Source: VXYL01 sp965203685 (GTDB lineage Bacteria; Pseudomonadota; Gammaproteobacteria; Pseudomonadales; Azotimanducaceae). Taken from it: a DNA stretch of 64,000 nucleotides. The number at the start of each line of letters is the position of its first letter. The first letter of the stretch is position 1. Of the stretch, positions 25,982 to 35,015 are shown piece after piece. The notes beneath the pieces were generated by a model, which was given only the letters and a program-made list of their open reading frames with translations, had not been told where the DNA came from and ran no database searches. Both the position numbers and the translations under genes were made by a program. The stretch lies in the NCBI GenBank assembly GCA_965203685.1, contig OZ241908.1, positions 2,356,001 to 2,420,000 on the forward strand, written 5' to 3'.

Positions 25982-27768
25982 AAGCCACAAACATTGCCGA
26001 CCCCAACTACTTCCACAAGGTAGTCGATTGCCAATGGGCCTGTCCGGCCCATACGCCCGTGCCCGACTACATCCGCCTGATCGCGGAAGAGCGCTACACC
26101 GAAGCGTACATGCTGAACTGGGACTCGAACGTGTTCCCGGGGATCTTGGGGCGGACCTGCGACCGGCCCTGCGAGCCGGCCTGCCGCCGGGTCCGGACGG
26201 AAGAGAAGCCGGTCGCCATCTGCCGTCTGAAGCGTGTCGCAGCCGACCACAAGGGTGACATCTCGTCGTTCATGCCGCGCGTGCCGACGAAGAAGAACGG
26301 CAAACGGATCTGCCTGATGGGCGCGGGACCCGCCTCGCTGGCGGTGGCCCGGGACCTGCTGCCATTCGGCTACGAGATCGACATGTACGACCGGGATCCT
26401 GCCGGTGGCGGCATGATGCGCAGCCAGATTCCGGCGTTCCGGCTACCCGCCGACGTTCTCGAGGAAGAGGTCGACCTGATCGTCGACATGGGCGTCAACG
26501 CCACGTACGGCTACGAGATCACGAGCATGAAGGACATGCTCGCCATGGACTACGACGCGTACTTCGTCGGAACCGGCGCGCCACGCGGCCGCGATCTCGA
26601 CCTGCCCGGGCGCCAGGAGGTGGACGACCACATCTCCATCGGCATCGACTGGCTGGGCAGCGTCGCCTTCGGGCATACGCACTCCATTTCCGGCAAGGTC
26701 ATCGTCATGGGCGGCGGCAACACGGCCATGGACTGCTGCCGAACATCGAAACGCCTCGGCGCCGAGAGCGTCACGGTGGTCGTGCGCTCCGCCTTCGAGG
26801 TGATGAAGGCGTCGGAGTGGGAGAAGGAGGATGCCATGTCGGAAGGCATCCCCATCGTGAACAACCGGCCGCCCAAGGAGTTCATCCACGAGAACGGCAA
26901 GCTGAAGGGCATCGTGTTCGAGTGCGTCAAGCCGGTGGACGACGGCTCGGGTCGCCTGCGCTACGAGCCGACTGGTGAGCCCGACGTGTACATGGAGTGC
27001 GATCACGTCCTGATGGCGATCGGCCAGGAGAACCACTGCCCGTGGATCGAGCGCGACATCGGCCTCGAGTTCGACAAGTGGGATTGCCCGGTGCTCGACG
27101 AGGACACGTTGCAGTCCACCCATCCCAAGGTCTTCTTCGGCGGCGACTCCGCATTCGGTCCGGAGAACATCATCTGGGCGTCGGCGCACGCCCACAAGGC
27201 CGCGATCTCCATCCACCTGCTATGCCAAGGCAAGGATCTCAAGAAGGATCGGCCGCCTGAAGGCGTCAACCTGATCAGCCAGAAGATGGGCGTGCATCAG
27301 TGGAGCTACGACGCCGAGCACGACGCCTCCAAGCGGTTCATCGTGCCGCACGCCAACAAGCGAAAGGCGCTCGACAACATCAAGATCGAGGTGGAACTCG
27401 GCTTCGACGCGCGCTTGGGCCTCAAGGAGGCGCAACGCTGCCTGAACTGCGACGTGCAAACAGTGTTCACGGAGAACCTGTGCATCGAGTGCGACGCCTG
27501 CGTCGACATCTGCCCTATGGACTGCATCACCTTCACCGAGAATGCCGAGGAACCGGATCTGCGCGCCATGCTGATGGCGCCCGCCGACAACGCCGAACAG
27601 GACCTTTACGTCTCCGAGGATCTGCCAACCGGTCGCGTGATGGTCAAGGACGAGGACGTCTGCCTGCATTGCGGCCTGTGCGCCGAGCGTTGTCCGACGA
27701 ACGCCTGGGACATGCAGAAGTCCGTGATCCATACGCCGCAGCTTGGCTCCTTCGCCGAGCAAGGCTAG
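25978..27768 (+). CDS. FAD-dependent GltD-like oxidoreductase with additional ferredoxin domain (electron-transfer subunit)
   Basis: A 596-residue Fe-S flavoprotein. Residues ~15-80 are the GltD-type N-terminal Fe-S region (cysteines in CQWACPAHTP and GRTCDRPCEPACRR). Residues ~105-430 are a FAD/NAD(P)-binding pair of Rossmann domains (ICLMGAGPASLAVARDLL, VIVMGGGNTAMDC, VFFGGDSAFGPENI). The C-terminus has two [4Fe-4S] clusters: CIECDACVDICPMDC and CLHCGLCAERCP. It probably moves electrons between the 2-oxoacid oxidoreductase encoded just downstream and NAD(P)H, replacing free ferredoxin as partner. This reading rests on gene order and domain content. Confidence 0.88.
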   Translation: MKATNIADPNYFHKVVDCQWACPAHTPVPDYIRLIAEERYTEAYMLNWDSNVFPGILGRTCDRPCEPACRRVRTEEKPVAICRLKRVAADHKGDISSFMPRVPTKKNGKRICLMGAGPASLAVARDLLPFGYEIDMYDRDPAGGGMMRSQIPAFRLPADVLEEEVDLIVDMGVNATYGYEITSMKDMLAMDYDAYFVGTGAPRGRDLDLPGRQEVDDHISIGIDWLGSVAFGHTHSISGKVIVMGGGNTAMDCCRTSKRLGAESVTVVVRSAFEVMKASEWEKEDAMSEGIPIVNNRPPKEFIHENGKLKGIVFECVKPVDDGSGRLRYEPTGEPDVYMECDHVLMAIGQENHCPWIERDIGLEFDKWDCPVLDEDTLQSTHPKVFFGGDSAFGPENIIWASAHAHKAAISIHLLCQGKDLKKDRPPEGVNLISQKMGVHQWSYDAEHDASKRFIVPHANKRKALDNIKIEVELGFDARLGLKEAQRCLNCDVQTVFTENLCIECDACVDICPMDCITFTENAEEPDLRAMLMAPADNAEQDLYVSEDLPTGRVMVKDEDVCLHCGLCAERCPTNAWDMQKSVIHTPQLGSFAEQG

Positions 27769-27791
27769 GAGCGACCACCGAGGACACCGAG

Positions 27792-29657
27792 TTGGCCGAG
27801 ACTTCCTACAACGACTTCGTCATCCGTTTCGCGAACGTCAACGGTTCCGGGTCCGCATCCGCGAACGGCATGTTCGCCAAGGCGCTGTTCCGGATGGGAA
27901 TCCCGGTGGCGACGCGGAACATCTTCCCGTCGAACATCGAGGGGTTGCCAACCTGGTTCGAGGTTCGCGTGTCCGAGAAGGGCTACGCTGGCCGGCGCGA
28001 AGGCGTCGACATCATGGTGGCGATGAACGCCGAGACGTTCGCCGAGGACATCGCGTCCCTGGTTCCGGGTGGTTTCCTGGTCTACGACAACTCGAAGGAA
28101 CTCGATCCGCGCATGCGGCGCGCGGACATCAACCGGGTCGGCGTGCCGATCTCGCAACTCGTGCTCCCGGAGTTCCCGAACCCGAAGCACCGCGCCCTGT
28201 TCAAGAACATCGTCTACCTCGGCGCGCTGTCGGCGCTGATCAGCATCGACTTCGAAGTGATCACCGGCATGGTCTCCGCCCAGTACAAGGGCAAGGACGA
28301 CCTGATCGCACCGAACATCCACGCCTTGGAAATCGGCCGCAACTACGCGCTGAACTACCTCGACTGTCCGCTACCGGTCCAGGTGCGCTACTCGGATGCC
28401 GTGGGCGATCGGATCATGGTCGATGGCAATGCTGCCGCGGGCCTCGGCGCGATCTACGGGGGCGCCACCGTGTGCGCCTGGTACCCGATCACGCCGTCCA
28501 CCTCGCTCGCCGAGGCGTTCGAGAAATACTGCAACCAGCTACGCACGGGCAAGGACGGCGAGCGCAACTTCGCCATCATCCAAGCGGAGGACGAACTGGC
28601 CGCGATGGGCATCGTCATCGGTGCCGGCTGGAACGGGGCCCGTGCGTTCACCGCCACGAGCGGGCCAGGCGTCTCCCTGATGACGGAGTTCTTGGGACTC
28701 GCGTATTTCGCGGAGATCCCGGCCGTGCTGTGGGACATCCAACGCGCCGGGCCCTCGACGGGCATGCCGACGCGTACGCAGCAGGGCGATCTACTGTCCG
28801 CCGCCTATGCGTCGCACGGCGATACCCGGCATCCCTTGATGTTCCCATCGACGCCGAAAGAGTGTTTCGAGTTCGCCGCCGACGCGCTGGACTTGGCGGA
28901 CCGGCTGCAGACGCCGGTGATCGTGCTCTCGGACCTTGAACTCGGCATGAACGACAACCTCTCCGAGCCCTTCGAGTGGGACGACGCCCGTCGTTACGAT
29001 CGCGGCAAGGTTCTCGACCGGGAGGCCCTGGAGGACATCGAGACCTTCGGCCGGTACGTGGACGTCGACGGCGACGGAATAGGCTACCGCACGCTGCCGG
29101 GCACGCACCCGGAAAAAGGCGCTTTCTTCACGCGCGGCACGTCGCGCGACGAGTACGCGGCCTATACCGAGGCGCCGGAGGCGTATACGCACAACATGGA
29201 TCGCTTGCTCGTCAAGTGGGAGACGGCCCGCGGGCTAGTCCCCGCGCCCGAGGTGAACGATGAGGGGCGACGTGCGGGAATCGTGTACTACGGAACGACC
29301 GCGCTGCCGATTCCAGAGGCCCTTGATCGGCTACGCGAGGACGGTGTCGAACTGGACACCATGCGCATCCGCGCCTTCCCGTTCGACGAAGAGGTGAGGG
29401 CCTTCATCGACCGCCACGAGATCGTCTTCCTCGCCGAGCAGAACCGCGATGCGCAGATGAAGACGCTCCTCGTGAACGATTTGGGCGTCGATCCGGCGCG
29501 CATCGACTCCGTGCTCTACTACGGCGGCTTCTCGATCTCCGCCGATACGATCTATGAACAGGTGAGCGACTACTTCGAGGCCCTGAAGCTACCGCGGTTG
29601 CGGGCGGTTAGTGGCCGACGTGACGGCGCTGCATCGGCAGGGGAGATCGGCTCATGA
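27792..29657 (+). CDS. korA: 2-oxoacid:acceptor oxidoreductase, fused gamma-alpha subunit (KorA-like)
   Basis: About 621 residues from TTG 27792, which has a plausible ribosome site (GAGG) upstream; no ATG fits, so the start is the weakest part. The gamma domain (residues ~5-190) contains RFANVNGSGSASANGMFAKA. The alpha part has the pyrimidine-binding segment CAWYPITPSTSLAEAFEKYC, EDELAAMGIVIGAGWNGARA and RAGPSTGMPTRTQQGDLL. With the beta subunit it oxidatively decarboxylates a 2-oxoacid (probably 2-oxoglutarate) to acyl-CoA, or runs in reverse for CO2 fixation. The 3' end overlaps korB as ATGA. Confidence 0.88.
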   Translation: MAETSYNDFVIRFANVNGSGSASANGMFAKALFRMGIPVATRNIFPSNIEGLPTWFEVRVSEKGYAGRREGVDIMVAMNAETFAEDIASLVPGGFLVYDNSKELDPRMRRADINRVGVPISQLVLPEFPNPKHRALFKNIVYLGALSALISIDFEVITGMVSAQYKGKDDLIAPNIHALEIGRNYALNYLDCPLPVQVRYSDAVGDRIMVDGNAAAGLGAIYGGATVCAWYPITPSTSLAEAFEKYCNQLRTGKDGERNFAIIQAEDELAAMGIVIGAGWNGARAFTATSGPGVSLMTEFLGLAYFAEIPAVLWDIQRAGPSTGMPTRTQQGDLLSAAYASHGDTRHPLMFPSTPKECFEFAADALDLADRLQTPVIVLSDLELGMNDNLSEPFEWDDARRYDRGKVLDREALEDIETFGRYVDVDGDGIGYRTLPGTHPEKGAFFTRGTSRDEYAAYTEAPEAYTHNMDRLLVKWETARGLVPAPEVNDEGRRAGIVYYGTTALPIPEALDRLREDGVELDTMRIRAFPFDEEVRAFIDRHEIVFLAEQNRDAQMKTLLVNDLGVDPARIDSVLYYGGFSISADTIYEQVSDYFEALKLPRLRAVSGRRDGAASAGEIGS

Positions 29658-30709
29658 CATTCGTTGCCAAACCCACGGTCCACCATCCGCAATTGCCGTT
29701 GAACGACCTCGGCTTGACGCGCCGCGACTACGAGGGCTCGGTGTCGACGCTGTGCGCCGGTTGCGGCCACGACTCCGTGTCGGCGGCGATCGTGCAGGCC
29801 TGCGCGCAGTTGTCGCTGCCGCCGCATCGGTTTGCCAAGGTATCCGGGATCGGCTGTTCGTCGAAAACACCGAGCTATTTCTTAAGCCACTCGCACGGCT
29901 TCAACTCCGTTCACGGTCGCATGCCATCGGTCGCCACGGGCGCCAACCTCGCCAACCGGGAGCTGTACTGCATCGGCGTCAGCGGCGACGGCGACAGCGC
30001 GTCGATCGGCATCGGCCAGTTCGCACACATCGTGCGTCGACGCATCAACATGCTCTACATCGTCGACAACAACGGCACCTACGGGCTGACCAAGGGCCAG
30101 TTCTCCGCGACCAACGACAAGGGGTCGACGAGCAAGAAGGGCGTGCCGAATCTCTACGCGCCGATCGACCTGGTGTCGATGGCACTCCAGATCGGCGCAA
30201 CGTTCGTGGCGCGGAGCTTCTCCGGAGACAAGCGACAGCTTGTCCCGCTGATTCAGGCTGGCCTCAAGCACGAGGGCTTCGCCTTCATCGACGTCATCTC
30301 GCCGTGCGTTGCGTTCAACAACCACAACGGCTCGACCAAGAGCTACGACTACGTGCGCGGCCACACCGGCAACGTGATCGAAGCCGACTTCATCGCGCCC
30401 GGCGTCGAGATCACCGCGGACTACGAGCCAGGCACTGCGGAGGACGTCGCCATGCCGGATGGCTCGACCTTGCGCCTGCGAAAACTCGACGAGGACTACG
30501 ACCCCCGCGACCGGGTGCAGGCGCTTTCGCACGTGCAACGCGCTGCCGAGGATGGCGAGGTCGTGACCGGACTGCTGTACGTGGACCCGGACGCCAGCGA
30601 CTGCCATGAGATCCTCGGTACCCCGCCAACGCCGCTCAACGCGTTGGACGAGTCGACGCTGTGCCCGGGCTCGGACGCATTGGAACGAGTGAACGCCTCG
30701 CTGCGATAG
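29654..30709 (+). CDS. korB: 2-oxoacid:acceptor oxidoreductase beta subunit (KorB-like)
   Basis: A 351-residue thiamine-diphosphate-binding subunit. STLCAGCGHDSVSAAIVQAC carries the C-x-x-C-G-H motif, and CSSK is a further cysteine position for a [4Fe-4S] cluster. VSGDGDSASIGIGQFAHI through IVDNNGTYGLTKGQ is the TPP/Mg2+ motif (GDG to N-N). It starts in the last codons of korA (ATGA). The three-gene set is probably a complete enzyme with its own flavoprotein electron acceptor. Confidence 0.92.
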   Translation: MTFVAKPTVHHPQLPLNDLGLTRRDYEGSVSTLCAGCGHDSVSAAIVQACAQLSLPPHRFAKVSGIGCSSKTPSYFLSHSHGFNSVHGRMPSVATGANLANRELYCIGVSGDGDSASIGIGQFAHIVRRRINMLYIVDNNGTYGLTKGQFSATNDKGSTSKKGVPNLYAPIDLVSMALQIGATFVARSFSGDKRQLVPLIQAGLKHEGFAFIDVISPCVAFNNHNGSTKSYDYVRGHTGNVIEADFIAPGVEITADYEPGTAEDVAMPDGSTLRLRKLDEDYDPRDRVQALSHVQRAAEDGEVVTGLLYVDPDASDCHEILGTPPTPLNALDESTLCPGSDALERVNASLR

Positions 30710-30773
30710 CTCGGTTCGCCACTCCGGTAGGCGGGTGTTCCTCGCCCGCAAAATGAATGTCGTAATAGGCCGA

Positions 30774-30816
30774 ATGGCGGACGCGAACGGCAAGACGTTC
30801 GAGGACGTCCGCGCAC
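30774..30816. repeat. REP-like palindromic element, short copy
   Basis: A 43-bp element with outer arms ATGGCGGACGCGAAC and GTTCGAGGACGTCCGCGCAC, which pair imperfectly (GCGGACG with CGTCCGC and GAAC with GTTC). The same arms flank the element at 34,888-34,997. It lies in the korB-hipB intergenic region. Confidence 0.65.
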
Positions 30817-30873
30817 GGCTTGGGCAAATACGATTGCCTAATCTGGCGAATTATCTAACAATACATCTATAAA

Positions 30874-30889
30874 TCGCCTCTAAAGGCGA
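30874..30889. promoter_or_regulatory. Candidate operator of hipBA
   Basis: TCGCCT-CTAA-AGGCGA is a symmetric 16-bp site 18 bp before the hipB start, in AT-rich sequence with a possible -10 TATAAA at 30,868-30,873. HipB repressors bind short palindromes in this position. No mutational evidence can be seen here. Confidence 0.4.
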
Positions 30890-30906
30890 ACCATAGAGCC
30901 TTCCAC

Positions 30907-31221
30907 ATGGATGACCATTGGTCCGACGCCGCCACGCTCGCCGAGATCGGGACGCGCCTTGCCAGCCGGCGCCTGAGCCGCCAATGGCGGCAAGCGGATC
31001 TCGCGTATGAAGCCGGCGTCTCCAAGCGAACCGTCGAGCGCATCGAGGCCGGTGTGTCGGTGCAGTCCGTTTTGCTGCTCCGCGTGTTGCGTGCCTTGGG
31101 CTTGCTCGGCGGCTTGAATCAGCTCGTGCCACCGAACGGGCCAACGCCGATGGAGTTGCTTGAATTGGAGAAACGGCGGCGCAAACGCGGCAGACGAAGC
31201 GCACCCGACGCTGACCGATGA
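30907..31221 (+). CDS. hipB: HTH-type antitoxin/repressor (HipB-like)
   Basis: A 104-residue Xre-family DNA-binding protein. The helix-turn-helix is at about residues 14-68 (IGTRLASRRLSRQWRQADLA then YEAGVSKRTVERIEAG). It is followed by a basic tail (KRRRKRGRRS) that is longer than in many HipB proteins. Its stop overlaps the hipA start (ATGA). It is expected to neutralise HipA and repress the operon. Confidence 0.88.
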   Translation: MDDHWSDAATLAEIGTRLASRRLSRQWRQADLAYEAGVSKRTVERIEAGVSVQSVLLLRVLRALGLLGGLNQLVPPNGPTPMELLELEKRRRKRGRRSAPDADR

Positions 31222-32519
31222 CGACTGCCGAGGTGAAGCTTTGGGGCCGTACGGTCGGTGCCGTCAGCGCTTCCGGCGTTGGTGTTCCCGCCCGGTTCCA
31301 GTACGCAACGGCATTCGCCCGGTCCGGCTGGGACGTGGCGCCTTTGGCGATGCCGCGCGGTCCGGGCGTCTTCGAGTTCCCTGATTTGGTGGGCGATACC
31401 TTTCGGGGGTTGCCGGGACTGCTTGCGGACTCCTTGCCGGACCTCTTCGGGCGACTGATGCTCGAACGGTGGTTGCAGGAGCGCAACCGCTCCATACGAG
31501 ACATGGACCCCGTCGAGATGCTCTGCCTTGTTGGCACCCGAGGCATGGGCGCTCTGGAGTTCGAACCGGCGCTTGGCGAGGACCCTACCGGTCGAGCGGT
31601 GGGTGTCGAAGACCTATCACGGCTGGCCGAGTTGGCTCTCGAGGATCGCCTTGCCGTCCAAAGCAGCCTAGCGCCGGACAGGCCTCATGGGGACACGTGG
31701 CGCGAGTTGTTCAACTCGGGCACGTCCGCTGGCGGTGCGACCCCGAAGGCGATCATCGCGTGGAACGAGTCGACCGGCGAGGTGCGGTCCGGCGAGGTGA
31801 CCGGCGAGCGCGGATTCGGGCATTGGCTGGTGAAGTTCGACCGCGGTAAGAAAGTCAACGGCATTCCCTTGGACGACGGTGCCGTGGAGTACGCCTATAG
31901 CCAACTTGCCGGTAATGCGGGGATTGAGATGACCGAATGCCAGCTCTGGCCGGCAGGCCGGCGGCGCCACTTCATGACTCGGCGATTCGATCGTCCCCCC
32001 GGCGAGCCCAAAACGCATCTGCAAACGCTCGGTGCCTTGGCGCACTGGGACTTCCGCCTTGGTGGGACCTGGAGTTACGAGGGCGCGTTCGCGGTCGTCC
32101 GTCGCCTAGGGTTGCCCATGGCGGACGTGGAGGCATTGTTCAGGCGTATGGTGTTCAACGTCCTTGCCTCGAATCGGGACGACCATGTCAAGAACATCAG
32201 TTTCATGATGGATTCGGGCGGCCGGTGGGCGTTGGCACCGGCGTATGACCTGACGTATGTCTACGAGGGAGATGGCGGGGAGCAGTACAAGCATCAGATG
32301 ACGGTCAACCGCAAGGTCGATGGGTTCAAACGGGCTGACTTGCTCGCCGCCGCGGCAAACGCTGGCGTGGCCAAGGCACGGGCGGCAGCCATTGTCGACC
32401 AGGTCACGGAAGCAGTTGCGGGATGGCGATTCGTGGCTGAGGAAACGGGCGTCAGCGCCGCCCGGATCGAGATGATCGCGCGCAAAATGCGCGAAGTCCG
32501 CGATTACTTGACCCCCTAA
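31218..32519 (+). CDS. hipA: HipA family serine/threonine kinase toxin
   Basis: A 433-residue HipA-type kinase. N-terminal couple_hipA region (residues ~5-105) precedes the kinase: TSAGGATPKAIIAWNE is the nucleotide-binding loop, KFDRGKK and VEYAYSQLAGNAGIEMTECQ follow, HFMTRRFDR is characteristic, and NVLASNRDDHVKNISFMMD is the catalytic/metal loop. HipA proteins phosphorylate aminoacyl-tRNA synthetases and promote growth arrest. The length and motifs look intact, so the toxin is probably functional. Confidence 0.92.
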   Translation: MTTAEVKLWGRTVGAVSASGVGVPARFQYATAFARSGWDVAPLAMPRGPGVFEFPDLVGDTFRGLPGLLADSLPDLFGRLMLERWLQERNRSIRDMDPVEMLCLVGTRGMGALEFEPALGEDPTGRAVGVEDLSRLAELALEDRLAVQSSLAPDRPHGDTWRELFNSGTSAGGATPKAIIAWNESTGEVRSGEVTGERGFGHWLVKFDRGKKVNGIPLDDGAVEYAYSQLAGNAGIEMTECQLWPAGRRRHFMTRRFDRPPGEPKTHLQTLGALAHWDFRLGGTWSYEGAFAVVRRLGLPMADVEALFRRMVFNVLASNRDDHVKNISFMMDSGGRWALAPAYDLTYVYEGDGGEQYKHQMTVNRKVDGFKRADLLAAAANAGVAKARAAAIVDQVTEAVAGWRFVAEETGVSAARIEMIARKMREVRDYLTP

Positions 32520-32524
32520 TCAGG

Positions 32525-32552
32525 TTTACATTCCTAGGCGAATGCCGATAAT
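32525..32552 (+). promoter_or_regulatory. Sigma70-type promoter for gap
   Basis: TTTACA (32,525-32,530), a 16-base spacer and GATAAT (32,547-32,552), located 33 bp before the gap start and just after the hipA stop. Confidence 0.5.
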
Positions 32553-32584
32553 ACCCGCCATCTCCCTGCGCCGAGGGTCCGCTG

Positions 32585-34087
32585 ATGGCACTGGATAGGC
32601 TTGAGGACTACTTCCCGGACTGGAAGGAACGTGAGGCGCTTGCCGAAGCCATGATTCCCATCATCGGCCGGCTGTACCGCAAGAACGTCGTGGTCTACTG
32701 CTACGGTCGCGCGCTGCACAACCAAAGCGTCACCGACATCATGAAAACCCATCGCTTCGTGCGCCAGGTGGCCGAGAACGAACTCTCGGAGTTCGAGAGC
32801 TACCCGATCCTCGAGGCGATGTCACGTCTCGACCTCGGTCCATCGCACGTCGATGTCGGAAAGTTGGCCGTGGAGTACATGCAACGCACGAGCAGCGGCG
32901 AGCGGCTGAGCGTGGGCGTCTTCACGCGCGAGGCGTGCGCCAAGATCATCGGTCGGCATGTGCAGCCGCTTGAGAAGCCGGTGGACGTCGTGTTGTACGG
33001 CTTCGGTCGCATCGGCCGGCTGCTCGCAAGGCTCTTGATCGAGAAGACCGGCGGTGGCGATCAACTCCTTCTGCGCGCGGTAGTGCTGCGTCCCGGACGA
33101 CCCGACGACATTGTCAAACGTGCTGCTTTGCTGCGCCGCGACTCGGTGCACGGCGCATTCCAGGGCACGATTCGCGTTGACGAAGAGAACCAGTGCCTGA
33201 TCGCCAACGGCAACGTCATCCGCATGATCTACGCCGACGATCGCAGCGCCATCGACTACACCGAGTACGGGATCGACGATGCCTTGCTGATCGACAACAG
33301 CGGCGCCTGGCGGGACGAGGAAGGCCTGTCCGAACACCTGAAGTCCAAGGGCGTCTCAAGGGTGATGGTCACGGCACCCGGCAAAGGCAACGTCAAGAAC
33401 ATCGTCTCCGGCGTCAACTCGCACCTCATCGCGGATGACGACAGGATCCTGTCGTGTGCGTCGTGCACCACCAACGCGATCGTGCCGGTCCTCAAGGCGG
33501 TGAACGACCAATGGGGCATCGTCCACGGCCACATGGAGACCGTGCACGCCTACACGCCGGATCAGAATCTGCACGACAACTACCACGCGAAGAACCGGCG
33601 CGGGCGGTCGGCACCGTTGAACATGGTGATCACCGAGACGGGGGCCTCCAGGGCTGTCGCGAAGCTTCTCCCCGAACTCGAAGGGAAGCTCACGGCCAAT
33701 GCGATCCGGGTGCCCACGCCCAACGTCTCGTTGGCGATCCTCAAGCTCACGCTGCATCGCGACGTGGATCGGGACGAGGTCAACGCCTTCCTGCGGGACA
33801 CGGCGCTCAATTCGTCGCTGCAGCGGCAGATCGACTACACGTCGTCGAACGAAAGGGTGTCGAGCGATTTCATCGGCAATCGCCACGCTTGCGGCATCGA
33901 CGGTGGCGCGACCATCGCCGACGGCAATCGGATCGTGCTCTACGCTTGGTACGACAATGAGTTCGGCTATGCCTGCCAGGTGATCCGGGTGACGCAGAAG
34001 TGGGCCGGCATCCGCTACCCGCTGGTGCCGGATGTGGCCCGTACCGGCTTCGACGAACTGCGCCCGCCCGCCGCGGCCGCAGGCTGA
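32585..34087 (+). CDS. gap: Glyceraldehyde-3-phosphate dehydrogenase, long form
   Basis: A 500-residue GAPDH with a ~130-residue N-terminal extension before the NAD-binding domain, like the long proteobacterial form found in Pseudomonas. VVLYGFGRIGRLLARLL is the nucleotide-binding motif, and SCASCTTNAIVPVLKAVND contains the catalytic cysteine. AWYDNEFGYACQVI is the C-terminal signature. It interconverts glyceraldehyde-3-phosphate and 1,3-bisphosphoglycerate. It is probably the first gene of its transcript, with DUF503 31 bp downstream. Confidence 0.93.
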   Translation: MALDRLEDYFPDWKEREALAEAMIPIIGRLYRKNVVVYCYGRALHNQSVTDIMKTHRFVRQVAENELSEFESYPILEAMSRLDLGPSHVDVGKLAVEYMQRTSSGERLSVGVFTREACAKIIGRHVQPLEKPVDVVLYGFGRIGRLLARLLIEKTGGGDQLLLRAVVLRPGRPDDIVKRAALLRRDSVHGAFQGTIRVDEENQCLIANGNVIRMIYADDRSAIDYTEYGIDDALLIDNSGAWRDEEGLSEHLKSKGVSRVMVTAPGKGNVKNIVSGVNSHLIADDDRILSCASCTTNAIVPVLKAVNDQWGIVHGHMETVHAYTPDQNLHDNYHAKNRRGRSAPLNMVITETGASRAVAKLLPELEGKLTANAIRVPTPNVSLAILKLTLHRDVDRDEVNAFLRDTALNSSLQRQIDYTSSNERVSSDFIGNRHACGIDGGATIADGNRIVLYAWYDNEFGYACQVIRVTQKWAGIRYPLVPDVARTGFDELRPPAAAAG

Positions 34088-34117
34088 CCCTATAGCATCG
34101 ACGCGGACGTACCGGCC

Positions 34118-34405
34118 ATGCACATCGGCGTTCTGGATATCGACTTTCACCTGCCCGGCTGCGCCTCCCTCAAGGAGAAGCGCCGGCGGCTTTCTCGTCT
34201 GCGCGACAAGTTCGGCCGTGTGACCAATCTCGCGATCTGCGAAAGCGACTACCAGGACTCGCACCAACGGGCACGGTGGTCCGTGGTCGCGGTGGCCGGG
34301 GATGCGGTGGTGGTCGAGCAATCGCTCACGAGTGTCGAACGCTGGGCGGCGGAGTCGGTGGACGCGACCATCGTCGGCGTCGACCGCGAGTTGCTAGCAG
34401 CATGA
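34118..34405 (+). CDS. DUF503 family protein
   Basis: A 95-residue protein with the DUF503 pattern: GVLDIDFHLPGCASLKEKRR, then a helix with RDKFGRVTNLAICESDYQDS and a small beta segment. The family has a ferredoxin-like fold and often lies near rbfA/infB, but its job is unknown. It overlaps the next gene by 4 bp (ATGA). Confidence 0.88.
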   Translation: MHIGVLDIDFHLPGCASLKEKRRRLSRLRDKFGRVTNLAICESDYQDSHQRARWSVVAVAGDAVVVEQSLTSVERWAAESVDATIVGVDRELLAA

Positions 34406-34821
34406 CCCTCTGGCTGTTCGCCATCATGGTCGCCGTTGTGACGGCGTACTGGATGCGGTCAGCGCGGCGCCGGCGCCTTGAATGGCTGCGCTCGCTGAAC
34501 CTGGTCGGCAAATGGGAACTTGACGCCGCGCCCACCAACGGCAGCCCGGCGCTGCGACGGTGGCTGACCTTGAGCGGCGACCTGGCGGGCGGGACCTACG
34601 TCGCCCGCGACGGAGATGTGACCCAACGCGGTAATTGGCGGCTCCGAGGACATACGCTCCACCTCGAACCTACGGAAGGGGACGGCGCCGTGACTTCGCC
34701 CGCCAGCTATGAATTGCGGCTGTTCGACAAGGGCAAGATCGGGCTCGACGGACCCGGTCGTGCGCGCGAGGTGTACGTCAAGCGCGACAGCAACGTGATT
34801 CCGCTTCGGGTGCGAAAATAG
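34402..34821 (+). CDS. Hypothetical protein with one N-terminal membrane segment
   Basis: A 139-residue protein starting at ATG 34402. Residues ~2-20 (TLWLFAIMVAVVTAYWM) are a membrane anchor, followed by basic residues, so the remainder is probably cytoplasmic. The rest is beta-rich (LVGKWELDAAPTNG, RGNWRLRGHTLHLEP) and resembles a small lipocalin-like or lipid-binding fold, but no family is recognised. It is coupled to the DUF503 gene. Confidence 0.6.
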   Translation: MTLWLFAIMVAVVTAYWMRSARRRRLEWLRSLNLVGKWELDAAPTNGSPALRRWLTLSGDLAGGTYVARDGDVTQRGNWRLRGHTLHLEPTEGDGAVTSPASYELRLFDKGKIGLDGPGRAREVYVKRDSNVIPLRVRK

Positions 34822-34887
34822 GTGCGCTCCAAGGGCAGGTGCGTTCGCCGTCCTGCCACCCGACTGCGATTTGTCGCCGCCCCTGGG

Positions 34888-34997
34888 ATGGCGGACGCGA
34901 ACAAGCCGATGCGAACCGCCAGCGGTTGCGAACCGCCAGCGGTTGCGAACCGCAAAGCGGTTGCGAACCGCAAAGCGGTTCGAGGGCGTCCGCGCAC
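34888..34997. repeat. REP-like palindromic element with four tandem hairpin units
   Basis: Outer arms ATGGCGGACGCGAAC and GTTCGAGGGCGTCCGCGCAC match the element at 30,774. Inside are four direct units at 34,911, 34,928, 34,945 and 34,963: two of GCGAACCGCCAGCGGTT (17 bp) and two of GCGAACCGCAAAGCGGTT (18 bp). Each unit is itself a small hairpin (AACCGC/GCGGTT). It sits between an orphan gene and uvrC. Confidence 0.8.
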
Positions 34998-35015
34998 CAA
35001 GAGCCAGCCTGAACC

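Noticed and set aside
34911..34980. Possible CRISPR array
   Set aside because: The units are contiguous without spacers, 17-18 bp, and flanked by REP-like arms; it is a tandem hairpin repeat.
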